From: Nitratireductor mangrovi
GTDB lineage: Bacteria > Pseudomonadota > Alphaproteobacteria > Rhizobiales > Rhizobiaceae
Assembly: GCF_007922615.2 (NCBI RefSeq)
Contig: NZ_CP042301.2
Location: 3,828,001 to 3,892,000, forward strand
Reading direction: 5' to 3'
Length of the DNA stretch: 64,000 nt
Positions 47,319-55,797 of the stretch are shown piece after piece; position 1 is the stretch's first letter, and each line of letters begins with the position of its first letter. Made by a program: the position numbers and the translations under genes. The notes below the pieces were generated by a model. The model had not been told where the DNA came from. It saw only the letters and a program-made list of their open reading frames with translations, and ran no database searches.

Positions 47319-48434
47319 ATGCTGCGCGCAAGCGGACATTACGGCGATCGGGTCGACTGGGTCGACCTCGCCAAGGGGTTCTGCATCATCCTGGTGGTGA
47401 TGGTTCACGCCACGCTCGGGGTCGAGGTCGCCGCCGGCGAGGATGGCTGGATGCACTACGCCGTCGCTTTCGCGCGGCCGTTCCGCATGCCGGACTTCTT
47501 CCTGATTTCGGGTCTGTTCCTGGGTCTGGTCATCGACCGGCCGTGGCGGCGCTATCTCGACCGTAAGGTCGTGCATTTCGTCTATTTCTACGTACTGTGG
47601 CTGACGATCCAGTTCGTCTTCAAGGCGCCGGGCATGGTAGTGGACGGCGGGTGGAGCGCACCTCTTGAAGCCTATCTCTTTGCCTTCGTGCAGCCGTTCG
47701 GCACGCTCTGGTTCATCTACCTGTTGCCGATCTTCTTCGTCTTTACCCGGCTGACAGCAAGCCTGCCGCTCTGGCTGATGCTGTGCTGGGCGGCGGTGAT
47801 GGAGATCCTGCCGGTACGTACCGGATCGATCACCTATGACGAATTCGCGGGCCGCTTCTTCTATTTCTTCGTTGGTTATGCCTTCGCGCCGCTCATCTTC
47901 GCCTTTGCGGAAAGGGCCAGGCGCAATCCTGCGCTGACGCTCATCGCCATAGCACTCTGGGCGCCTGTCAATGCGGCTCTGGTCTTCACCCCGGCGCCGG
48001 AGGCGCTGGCCCCGTTCCTGCAGCTTGACATCGGCGATTCAGGCAGCACCGGCGGCATTGCCGAACTGCCGTTCGTGTCGATCGTCCTGGGCACGGTCGG
48101 CACCCTCGTTGTGGTTGCGGTCGCCGCCCTGCTGGCGAGCGCTCCCTGGGTGAGATGGCTGCGCTGGCTGGGTGCGCACTCGATCGTCGTCTATCTCGCC
48201 TTCTTCCTGCCGATGGCGACGACCCGCCTGGTATTGCTGAAGACAGGCATCATCACCGACGTCGGCACGATCAGCGCGCTCACGACGCTGGCCGGCGTCA
48301 CCGGGCCGGTGGTGCTTTACGCGCTGGTCAGGCTCACCGGCTACGGCGGCTTCCTGTTCGAGCGTCCGGGCTGGGCTGTGATTGACCGGCCGGTCGCACC
48401 GCGTCGACACGTTGCCGGAGCCGGGGCAGACTAG
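47319..48434 (+). CDS. Acyltransferase-3 family membrane protein
   Basis: 371 aa with about ten hydrophobic helices. RVDWVDLAKGFCIILVVMVHATLG (residues 10-33) is the acyltransferase-3 opening with the conserved His, and RMPDFFLISGLFLG the second motif. Such proteins O-acetylate or succinylate envelope sugars. The substrate is not given by the context. The 274 bp upstream holds no gene; a 3' tail of about 20 residues is Arg/Pro-rich. Confidence 0.88.
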   Translation: MLRASGHYGDRVDWVDLAKGFCIILVVMVHATLGVEVAAGEDGWMHYAVAFARPFRMPDFFLISGLFLGLVIDRPWRRYLDRKVVHFVYFYVLWLTIQFVFKAPGMVVDGGWSAPLEAYLFAFVQPFGTLWFIYLLPIFFVFTRLTASLPLWLMLCWAAVMEILPVRTGSITYDEFAGRFFYFFVGYAFAPLIFAFAERARRNPALTLIAIALWAPVNAALVFTPAPEALAPFLQLDIGDSGSTGGIAELPFVSIVLGTVGTLVVVAVAALLASAPWVRWLRWLGAHSIVVYLAFFLPMATTRLVLLKTGIITDVGTISALTTLAGVTGPVVLYALVRLTGYGGFLFERPGWAVIDRPVAPRRHVAGAGAD

Positions 48435-48463
48435 ATCGAGGCGTGCGGCCTTCGGGCCAAGCC

Positions 48464-49081
48464 TCAGCTATGGGCGAAGATGTCTTCTTCTCCCCAGCCC
48501 ATCAGGTCCAGCCGCGCGCGGGTCGGCAGGAAGCGGAAACAGGCCTCGGCCTCGGCCGTGCGGCCTTCCCGCGCCAGCCGCCCGACCAGCGCTTCGCGCA
48601 AGGCATGGAGATGGAGCACGTCAGAGGCGGCATATTCGAGCTGCTCCGCTGAAAGGATCTCGGCCGCCCAGTCGGATGACTGCTGCGCCTTCGACAGCGG
48701 TACGCCCAGCAACTCGGCGCAGATGTCTTTGAGACCGTGGCGGTCCGTATAGGTGCGGGTGAGCCGGGAGGCGATCTTGGTGCAGAAAACCGGCTGCGGC
48801 ATCGCCCCGAAGGCGTTCGACAGCACCGCCAGGTCGAAGCGGGCATAGTGGAAGATCTTGGTGACCTTGCGGTTTCGCAGCAGGCTGACGAGATGGGGCG
48901 CCTTCTTCTGGCCGCGGTCGATCTGGACGACGTCGGCGGAGCCATCGCCGGGCGATAGCTGGACGACGCAAAGCCGGTCGCGATGAGGGTTCAGCCCCAG
49001 CGTCTCGGTGTCTATGGCGATCGCCTCGACATCGTACCGGGCAAGGTCGGGCAGATCGTTGCGGTGAAAGCGTATGGTCAT
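48464..49081 (-). CDS. RNase D-type 3'-5' exonuclease (DEDDy)
   Basis: 205 aa from ATG 49081 (MTIRFHRNDLPDL); the long upstream frame belongs to the M20 gene shadow. DEDDy residues: IDTETLGLNPHRDRLCVVQLS (ExoI), HYARFDLAVL (ExoII), YAASDVLHLHAL (Tyr and Asp of ExoIII). It is only the exonuclease domain, without the HRDC domains of full RNase D, a short form common in alphaproteobacteria. Likely RNA trimming. Confidence 0.9.
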   Translation of the reverse strand: MTIRFHRNDLPDLARYDVEAIAIDTETLGLNPHRDRLCVVQLSPGDGSADVVQIDRGQKKAPHLVSLLRNRKVTKIFHYARFDLAVLSNAFGAMPQPVFCTKIASRLTRTYTDRHGLKDICAELLGVPLSKAQQSSDWAAEILSAEQLEYAASDVLHLHALREALVGRLAREGRTAEAEACFRFLPTRARLDLMGWGEEDIFAHS

Positions 49082-49098
49082 TGTGCGGCTCCGGCGGC

Positions 49099-50484
49099 TC
49101 AGCGGGCGATGGCGTCGAGAATGCGCGCCCAGGAGCGCTGACCGCCGTGGAAGGACGACATCTCGTATTTCTCGTTGGGCGAATGGACGCGGTCGTCGGG
49201 CAGGCCGAAGCCGACGAGCAGCGAGTCCATGCCGAGCATCTTCTGGAAATCGCCGACGATCGGGATCGAGCCGCCCATGGCGATCATCACCGCCTCGTTC
49301 GGCCACTCGTCCGAAAGTGCGGCCTTGGCCTTCTGCAGCAGCGGCGAATCGAAAGGAAGGTGGATCGCGGGTGAAGAGCCATGTTCGGTGAAGGACACGG
49401 AGCAGTCGGCAGGGATGCGCGCCTTTACGAACTCGCGGAAGGCGGCGCGTATCTTGACCGGATCCTGCCGGTGCACGAGCCGGAACGAGACCTTGGCCGA
49501 GGCTTCCGAGGCGATGACGGTCTTGAAGCCTTCGCCCTCGTAACCGCCGGAAATGCCATTGACCTCGGCTGTCGGACGCGCCCAGGTGAGTTCCAGCACC
49601 GAGCGCCCCTTCTCGCCGGCCGGTATTGACAGTCCGATATCGGAGAGGAAAGTGTCGGCGCCGCGGCCGAGCTTTTCCCAGGTCGCGAGCACGTCCGCCG
49701 GTGTTTCCTCGACGCCGTCGTAGAAGCCCGGGATGGTGACGCGGCCGGTTTCGTCGTGGATGTCGGCCAGCACTCTGGCGAGAATGTGGATGGGATTGGC
49801 GGCGGCACCTCCGTAGAGCCCGGAATGCAGGTCGCGATTGGCAGCCTTCACCTTGATCTCGTCGCCGACCAGCCCGCGCAGGGCGGTGGAGATGGCCGGC
49901 GTCTCGGCATCCCACATGCCGGTGTCGCAGACCATGGCGAAATCGGCCTTCAACTCGTCGGCGTTGGCCTCGAGGAAGGGTTTAAGCGACGGCGAGCCCG
50001 ATTCCTCCTCGCCCTCGAACAGGATGGTAACCTTTACCGGCAGGCTGCCGGTCTCGGCCTTCCATGCCCGGCACGCCTCGACGAAGGTCATCAGCTGACC
50101 CTTGTCGTCCGCCGCGCCGCGTCCGGTAATGATCTTGCGGCCGGCGCCGTTCTTGACCGCAGGCGCGAACGGATCGTCTTGCCAAAGATCGAGCGGGTCG
50201 ACGGGCTGCACGTCGTAATGCCCGTAAAAGAGCACGTGCGGCGCGTCCGGCGTGGCACCGTCGTGATGCGCGACGACCATTGGATGGCCTTTCGTATCGC
50301 GCACCGACGCCGAGAAACCCATCGATTCGAGGTCCTTGACCAGCCATTCGGCCGCTTCGCGGCAGTTTTTGCGGTATGCCGGATCGGTGGAGATCGAGGG
50401 GATGCGCAACAGCGCGAAAAGGCGTTCGAGGCTGGCGTCGAGATCGGTGTCGATCCGGGACAGGACGGAGGCAAGTGCGGGCAT
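49099..50484 (-). CDS. M20-family dipeptidase/metallopeptidase
   Basis: 461 aa. Di-zinc site residues are visible: HYDVQPVDPLD, GRGAADDKGQ, LFEGEEESGSPSL (catalytic and bridging Glu), CDTGMWD and the C-terminal GGSIPIV...SPNEKYE with the last His region. A dimerisation insert lies between. Members cleave dipeptides or N-acyl amino acids (CNDP-like, PepV-like). It is downstream of the unrecognised 50580 gene with a 95-bp gap. Confidence 0.9.
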   Translation of the reverse strand: MPALASVLSRIDTDLDASLERLFALLRIPSISTDPAYRKNCREAAEWLVKDLESMGFSASVRDTKGHPMVVAHHDGATPDAPHVLFYGHYDVQPVDPLDLWQDDPFAPAVKNGAGRKIITGRGAADDKGQLMTFVEACRAWKAETGSLPVKVTILFEGEEESGSPSLKPFLEANADELKADFAMVCDTGMWDAETPAISTALRGLVGDEIKVKAANRDLHSGLYGGAAANPIHILARVLADIHDETGRVTIPGFYDGVEETPADVLATWEKLGRGADTFLSDIGLSIPAGEKGRSVLELTWARPTAEVNGISGGYEGEGFKTVIASEASAKVSFRLVHRQDPVKIRAAFREFVKARIPADCSVSFTEHGSSPAIHLPFDSPLLQKAKAALSDEWPNEAVMIAMGGSIPIVGDFQKMLGMDSLLVGFGLPDDRVHSPNEKYEMSSFHGGQRSWARILDAIAR

Positions 50485-50579
50485 GAAGTTCCTCGATCGG
50501 CGGGAGTTCTGGAAACGGGCGCGATCCTATCCCCGTCCGGCGGGGAAAGGAAAGGCGTCGAGATGACCACCCCGAGATT

Positions 50580-51206
50580 TCAGGCGCCGGCGAATTCCAG
50601 ATCTACGATCGCTACCAATGCGGCAAAGCACAGGGGCAACGGCTCCACCTCTTCCCGGAGGCAGGCCGTAGCGCCATCCTGTGGGACGAGCACCCAGTCG
50701 AAGGTCGCAAGCAGGCCTTTCAGCCGACCCAGCATGCCGGACGGCCTCTCGCCGCCGCGCGGCAAGCGCGCCAGTCGGGCGACGGGCTTGCCGCCGGCAA
50801 GACAGACGTAAGTGTCGTTGCCGCTGCTGAGGGCTGAGCGGAGGATTTGTTCGGACAGGCCGGCAGGGTCCACGAACTCGGCCAGCGTATCGCCACGAGC
50901 CCCGGTCAGGCGGATGCCGGATTTGAGCGCACCGCGCCGCGAGGCGACGGCAACGAGATCGCCGGAAGACTCCTTGAGCCGCCAGGTGCCAGGTTCGCGT
51001 GCCGACCAGGTGACCTCGAACGCAGCGCCGTCGGCGCGCCGGCAATGCGCGCCGTTGCCAAGATGTGCCTTTGGCAGATCGAAAACGAAACGAGGCTCCT
51101 GCATGTCGCCGTCCTGCTCCGGGCACACCTCATAGCGCACCGCGATTCCCGCGGGCAGGTCAGCAACCGCGGCTCTTTTCTGGACGAAACGAAGGCTTTC
51201 GGTCAT
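50580..51206 (-). CDS. Hypothetical protein, not recognised
   Basis: 208 aa from ATG 51206 (MTESLRFVQKRAAVADLPAG); an ATG 21 bp upstream is possible. It has no signal peptide or transmembrane helix, except that the C-terminus (PLPLCFAALVAIVDLEFAG) is mildly hydrophobic. The pattern of short beta-rich stretches (FEVTWSAREPGTWRL, LVAVASRRG, TLAEFVDP) recalls lipocalin- or tubby-like beta barrels (LURP-one type) but I cannot assign a family. Codon use matches neighbours, so it is likely a real gene. Confidence 0.65.
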   Translation of the reverse strand: MTESLRFVQKRAAVADLPAGIAVRYEVCPEQDGDMQEPRFVFDLPKAHLGNGAHCRRADGAAFEVTWSAREPGTWRLKESSGDLVAVASRRGALKSGIRLTGARGDTLAEFVDPAGLSEQILRSALSSGNDTYVCLAGGKPVARLARLPRGGERPSGMLGRLKGLLATFDWVLVPQDGATACLREEVEPLPLCFAALVAIVDLEFAGA

Positions 51207-51335
51207 GGCGCCCTGTATTCTTGGCATGCTGATCGGCCACGGGGCCCAACGAACGCAGGATGCGTCGAATTGCCAATCTTTCCGTTAAACCAACCGACGA
51301 TGTCGCGCTTCGCGAGGGGGCCGAAACAGTGGCCC

Positions 51336-51484
51336 GGAAAAGAAAATGGCCACCGTGGTGGAGGGGGGAACCACGGTGGCCTTACTATGTGCGGCAGCCC
51401 GGAGAGGGGGGATGCGGCTGCCGCTGTTGTCCGGCGAGGCGGGGGACGGGCCTTTGACCGAACTCGGCAAAAACTGCCGATGCC
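51336..51484 (-). ncRNA. Candidate trans-acting sRNA with three stem-loops, upstream of polA
   Basis: Read on the minus strand the 437-bp gap between polA and the 50580 gene folds into three hairpins: TCGGCA/TGCCGA (51464-51480), GCGGCAGCC/GGCTGCCGC (51391-51424) and GGCCACCGTGG/CCACGGTGGCC (51348-51381). The last is followed by ATTTTCTTTTCC, a good intrinsic terminator. Hairpins 2 and 3 have C-rich loops (CCCCCCTC cores), which could pair with Shine-Dalgarno sequences. A weak TTGAAT at 51511-51516 could be the -35. It resembles rhizobial alpha-r sRNAs with C-rich anti-SD loops (I recall a polA-adjacent family, alpha-r7). 5' end uncertain. Confidence 0.6.
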
Positions 51485-51643
51485 TTGGAAGATGGTTTTT
51501 GAAAATGGCGATTCAAGGGCGCCAACATTACAACTGTGTAACAAACCCGTGAATAACGCGGCGCCGGCCATCTGGCAGGAGGGCGGGGTTCCGGCGTCGT
51601 TTCGCATGGATTTCACAGACCCGGCACGCTATCCCTTCTCGCC

Positions 51644-54574
51644 ATGAAAAAAGGCGATCATCTCTTCCTCGTCGACGGCTCCGGCTACATCTTTCGCGCC
51701 TATCACGCGCTGCCGCCACTGACGCGCAAGTCGGACGGCCTGCCGGTCGGCGCGGTCTCCGGCTTCTGCAACATGCTGTGGAAGCTGCTTCAGGACGCCC
51801 GCAACACGGACGTCGGCGTTACGCCGACCCATTTCGCCGTCATCTTCGATTATTCCTCGAAGACGTTTCGCAGCGAGATCTTCCCCGAATACAAGGCCAA
51901 CCGCTCGGAGCCGCCTGAAGATCTGGTGCCGCAGTTCGGACTGATCCGCGAGGCGACGCGCGCCTTCGACCTGCCCTGCATCGAGCTGGAAGGTTACGAG
52001 GCCGACGACCTGATCGCCACCTATGCGCGGCTGGCCCGCGAGGCAGGCGGCGACGCCACCATCGTGTCGTCCGACAAGGACCTGATGCAGCTCGTGGGCG
52101 ATGCCGTGTCGATGTACGACCCGATGAAGGATCGTGAGATCCGGGTGCCGGAAGTGATCGAGAAATGGGGCGTGCCGCCGGAAAAGATGATCGATCTGCA
52201 GGCCTTGACCGGCGATTCGGTCGACAACGTACCCGGCATACCTGGTATCGGCCCGAAGACGGCGGCGCAACTGCTCGAGGAGTTCGGCGATCTCGACACC
52301 CTTCTGGCGCGTGCTGGCGAGATCAAGCAGAACAAGCGGCGCGAAAACATCATCGAGAATGCCGACAAGGCGCGCATCTCGCGTGAACTGGTCCGGCTCA
52401 AGGACGACGCGCCGGTGGTCGAGGGCCTTGCCGACTTCGTACTGAGGCCGCCCGACGGGCCGAAGCTGATCGCCTTCTGCAAGGCCATGGAATTTTCGAG
52501 CCTGACGCGACGGGTGGCGGAGGCGACCGGCGCCGATCCGAGCGGCATAGCGGCGACGGCACTGGAGATCGAGGCCGGCGCGGCCGCTCACGGGCCGGAC
52601 GTCGGGGCCGGCAAGGCCGCCGCCAAGGCTCTCGGCGGACCGACCAGACCGGACACGGGCAATGTTTATGCGACGCCCGCCGAGCTTGCCGGGAAACGCG
52701 CCGAGATGGCCGGCGCGATACCTTTCGACCGTTCTGGCTACGAAACGATCGTCGATATCAAGACGCTGGACGCGTGGATTGCCGAAGCGCGAGAAGCCGG
52801 CGTCGTGGCCATCGACACCGAATCGACCTCGATCGACCCGATGCAGGCGGATCTGACCGGCATCTCGCTCGCCGTTGCGCCGGGCCGCGCCGCTTATCTG
52901 CCGCTCGGCCACAAGTCGCGCGACGGCGATCTTCTCGGCGGCGGCCTTGTCGAGGGGCAGGTCTCTCTGCGCGCCGCCCTGGATGCGCTGGCGCCGCTGT
53001 TCTCCGACCCAGGGGTGCTCAAGGTCGGCCAGAACATCAAGCATGACTGGCTGCTTCTGCTTCAGCACGGGGTCGCCGTGACGCCGGTCGACGACACCAT
53101 GCTGATCTCCTACGTACTGGATGCCGGCCTCGGGGCGCAGGGCCTTGAAGCGCTGTCGGAACGCTGGCTCGGACACGCACCCATGCCGCTCAAGGAAATC
53201 ACCGGCTCCGGCCGCAACCAGCTTCGGTTCGAAACCGTCGAGATAGCCGACGCCACGCCCTATGCGGGCGAAGGAGCCGACGTCGCGCTGAGGCTCTGGC
53301 AGGTGTTGAAGCCGCGGCTGGCCGCGGACGGTCTGGTCAGTGTTTATGAGCGTCTCGAGCGTCCGCTCGTCGAGGTGATCGGCCGCATGGAGCAGCGCGG
53401 GATCGCCGTCGACCGCCAGATACTCTCGCGGCTTTCCGGTGACTTCTCGCAGACGGCGGCGGCTATCGAGGAGGAGATCTACGAGACCGCCGGCGAGCGC
53501 TTTAATATCGGCTCCCCGAAACAACTCGGCGACATCCTTTTCGGCAAGATGGGCCTTTCCGGTGCACGCAAGACGGCGACCGGGCAATGGTCGACCTCGG
53601 CGCAAATTTTGGAGGATCTCGCCGCCGAGGGCCACGAACTGCCGCGCAAGATCGTCGACTGGCGCCAGGTGACCAAGCTGAAATCCACTTATACCGACGC
53701 GCTGCCCGGCTACATCAACCCGGAAACCAAACGGGTGCACACGTCCTATGCGCTTGCCTCGACCTCGACCGGACGCCTTTCGTCATCGGAGCCGAACCTG
53801 CAGAACATCCCGATCCGGACGGTCGAAGGGCGGAAGATCCGCACCGCCTTCATCGCCGAGCCAGGCAACAGGCTGATCTCCGCCGACTACAGCCAGATCG
53901 AGTTGCGGGTGCTGGCGCACATCGCCGATATTCCGCAGCTCAGGCAGGCCTTCGCCGATGGCGTCGACATCCATGCCATGACCGCCTCGGAGATGTTCAA
54001 CATGCCGGTCGAGGACATGCCGCCAGACGTCAGGCGGCGGGCCAAGGCGATCAATTTCGGCATCATCTACGGCATCTCGGCGTTCGGACTTGCGAACCAG
54101 CTTTCGATCCCGCGCGAGGAGGCGAGCGCCTACATCAAGAAATACTTCGAGCGCTTCCCCGGTATCCGCGACTACATGGACCGGACCAAGGAACACGCGC
54201 GCGAAAAAGGTTATGTCGAGACCATCTTCGGCCGGCGGGCGCACTACCCCGAAATCCGTTCGTCCAACCCGCATCATCGCGCTTTCAACGAGCGTGCCGC
54301 CATCAACGCACCGATCCAGGGCTCGGCGGCCGACATCATCCGCCGTGCCATGGTGCGCATGGATGGGGCACTCGCCGATGCGGGCCTAGCCGAGGTGCGG
54401 ATGCTGCTGCAGGTGCATGACGAGTTGATCTTCGAAGCGCGCGAGGCGGACGTCGACAAGGCGATTCCGGTGATCCGAGAGGTCATGGAGAACGCGGCGA
54501 TGCCCGCGATCTCGATGGCTGTGCCGCTGCAGGTCGATGCCCGCGCCGCCGACAACTGGGACGAGGCACACTGA
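51644..54574 (+). CDS. polA: DNA polymerase I
   Basis: 976 aa. N-terminal 5'-3' exonuclease (about 1-300; FLVDGSGYIFRAYHALPPLT, FDYSSKTFRSEI), a 3'-5' exonuclease domain that keeps VVAIDTESTSIDP (Asp, Glu) and so probably proofreads, and the polymerase with DYSQIELRVLAHI and the final VHDELIFEA. Roles in Okazaki maturation and repair. Divergent from the 50580 gene with the putative sRNA between. The LysE-type gene starts directly after its stop. Confidence 0.97.
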   Translation: MKKGDHLFLVDGSGYIFRAYHALPPLTRKSDGLPVGAVSGFCNMLWKLLQDARNTDVGVTPTHFAVIFDYSSKTFRSEIFPEYKANRSEPPEDLVPQFGLIREATRAFDLPCIELEGYEADDLIATYARLAREAGGDATIVSSDKDLMQLVGDAVSMYDPMKDREIRVPEVIEKWGVPPEKMIDLQALTGDSVDNVPGIPGIGPKTAAQLLEEFGDLDTLLARAGEIKQNKRRENIIENADKARISRELVRLKDDAPVVEGLADFVLRPPDGPKLIAFCKAMEFSSLTRRVAEATGADPSGIAATALEIEAGAAAHGPDVGAGKAAAKALGGPTRPDTGNVYATPAELAGKRAEMAGAIPFDRSGYETIVDIKTLDAWIAEAREAGVVAIDTESTSIDPMQADLTGISLAVAPGRAAYLPLGHKSRDGDLLGGGLVEGQVSLRAALDALAPLFSDPGVLKVGQNIKHDWLLLLQHGVAVTPVDDTMLISYVLDAGLGAQGLEALSERWLGHAPMPLKEITGSGRNQLRFETVEIADATPYAGEGADVALRLWQVLKPRLAADGLVSVYERLERPLVEVIGRMEQRGIAVDRQILSRLSGDFSQTAAAIEEEIYETAGERFNIGSPKQLGDILFGKMGLSGARKTATGQWSTSAQILEDLAAEGHELPRKIVDWRQVTKLKSTYTDALPGYINPETKRVHTSYALASTSTGRLSSSEPNLQNIPIRTVEGRKIRTAFIAEPGNRLISADYSQIELRVLAHIADIPQLRQAFADGVDIHAMTASEMFNMPVEDMPPDVRRRAKAINFGIIYGISAFGLANQLSIPREEASAYIKKYFERFPGIRDYMDRTKEHAREKGYVETIFGRRAHYPEIRSSNPHHRAFNERAAINAPIQGSAADIIRRAMVRMDGALADAGLAEVRMLLQVHDELIFEAREADVDKAIPVIREVMENAAMPAISMAVPLQVDARAADNWDEAH

Positions 54575-55201
54575 TTGGAAGCCCTCGGCCCAAGCCTGTC
54601 CGCCCTGCTGTCGTTTGCCTTGGCATCGCTGCTGATGGAGCTTACGCCCGGTCCCAACATGACCTATCTGGCCATCGTTTCGGCCGGAGAAGGACGACGC
54701 GCCGGCTTCGCCACGGTCGCCGGCATCGCTCTCGGCCTGGCGGTTGTCGGCACGATCGCGGCTTTCGGCGTTGCCGAACTCATCCAGGCCTCGCCGCTTC
54801 TCTATGAGGGGCTGCGCTGGGCTGGTATCGCATTTCTGCTCTATCTCGCCTGGGAAGGGTGGCGCGGTACGGGAGACGTCGTGGCGTCGGCGGATGGCCA
54901 TCAAAGCCGGTACTTCTACCGCGGGCTCATCACGAACCTGCTCAATCCGAAGGCAGCCTTGTTCTACGTCACGGTTCTGCCGACCTTTGTCGATGCTTCC
55001 CGCCCGGTTGCGGAACAGACCTTGGCGCTGACCGCTGTTTTTGTGGGTGTGGCGACGGTGGTGCACGCGGTCATCGTTGTTCTCGCGGGCACGCTGGAAC
55101 CGACGCTGAACGATCCAAGGCGTGAAAAGATGGCGCGCCGCGGGCTCTCGCTGCTTTTGGCCGCGGTCGCCATCTGGTTCGGCTTCTCGACCGCGCAGTA
55201 G
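54575..55201 (+). CDS. LysE/RhtB-family amino acid exporter
   Basis: 208 aa from a TTG that directly follows the polA TGA; GAGG lies about 11 bases upstream within polA. Five to six hydrophobic helices; MELTPGPNMTYLAIVSAGEGRRAGFATVAGIALGL (about 21-55) is the family signature, and LITNLLNPKAALFYVTVLP the second motif. Exports an amino acid or derivative of unknown identity. Co-transcription with polA is likely but functional linkage is not evident. Convergent with zur. Confidence 0.9.
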   Translation: MEALGPSLSALLSFALASLLMELTPGPNMTYLAIVSAGEGRRAGFATVAGIALGLAVVGTIAAFGVAELIQASPLLYEGLRWAGIAFLLYLAWEGWRGTGDVVASADGHQSRYFYRGLITNLLNPKAALFYVTVLPTFVDASRPVAEQTLALTAVFVGVATVVHAVIVVLAGTLEPTLNDPRREKMARRGLSLLLAAVAIWFGFSTAQ

Positions 55202-55210
55202 GGCGATCCC

Positions 55211-55651
55211 TCAGCGGGCGCGATGGTCGCGCTCGGCGGCCGCACAGGGCGCGCACAGCCCACGAAACTCTATGACCGCCTTGTTGGGCCGGAAGCCGCT
55301 TTCGCTGACCCAGCTCTCCAGGCGTTTGCCGACGACCGGGTCGGCGAACTCGGCCACCTGGCCGCATGTCTCGCAAATGGCAAAGGCGGTGATGCCGTGC
55401 AGGTGGGAATGCTCTCCGGTGCAGGCGACGAAGGAGTTGAGGCTTTCGAGGCGGTGGACAAGGCCGTCCTTCATCAGGCGGTCGAGCGCCCGATAGACCT
55501 GCAGCGGCGCACGGAAGCCGTGCTCACGCAAAAGGTCGAGCAGTGCGTAAGCGCTCAGCGGGCCGGCCGCATCCTCAAGCTTTTCGAGCACCAGCAACTG
55601 GTTGCGGGTCAGGCTTGCCCTGGCTGCAATGGTCTGGTCGGTCATGCTCAT
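55211..55651 (-). CDS. zur: Fur-family regulator, probable Zur
   Basis: 146 aa from ATG 55651 (MSMTDQTIAARASLTRNQLL); ATG 55645 is also possible. Winged helix (YALLDLLREHGFRAPLQVYRALDRLMKDGLVHRL) with the regulatory His cluster HSHLHG, the CETC pair and CAPC pair forming a structural Zn site. The Cys4 site and the short length favour Zur (zinc) over Fur or Irr. No zinc-uptake genes are beside it and I see no clear Zur box in its 146-bp upstream gap. Confidence 0.82.
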   Translation of the reverse strand: MSMTDQTIAARASLTRNQLLVLEKLEDAAGPLSAYALLDLLREHGFRAPLQVYRALDRLMKDGLVHRLESLNSFVACTGEHSHLHGITAFAICETCGQVAEFADPVVGKRLESWVSESGFRPNKAVIEFRGLCAPCAAAERDHRAR

Positions 55652-55797
55652 CGTTGGCACACAATGGCCGGAAAAATTGTCTCTACTGCGGCCTTTGTGC
55701 GCCAGCCGGGCCGCGGGCGCAAGCGCACGGAGGCTGGAGATGGGCGCCGGCGGCCGTTGCTCCCAAGGCAAACAGGCTTAACCATTCGTAAAGCGCA

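Noticed and set aside
51629..53740. 703-aa minus-strand open frame over polA
   Set aside because: Antisense shadow of polA; no recognisable motifs and composition typical of the reverse frame of a GC-rich gene.
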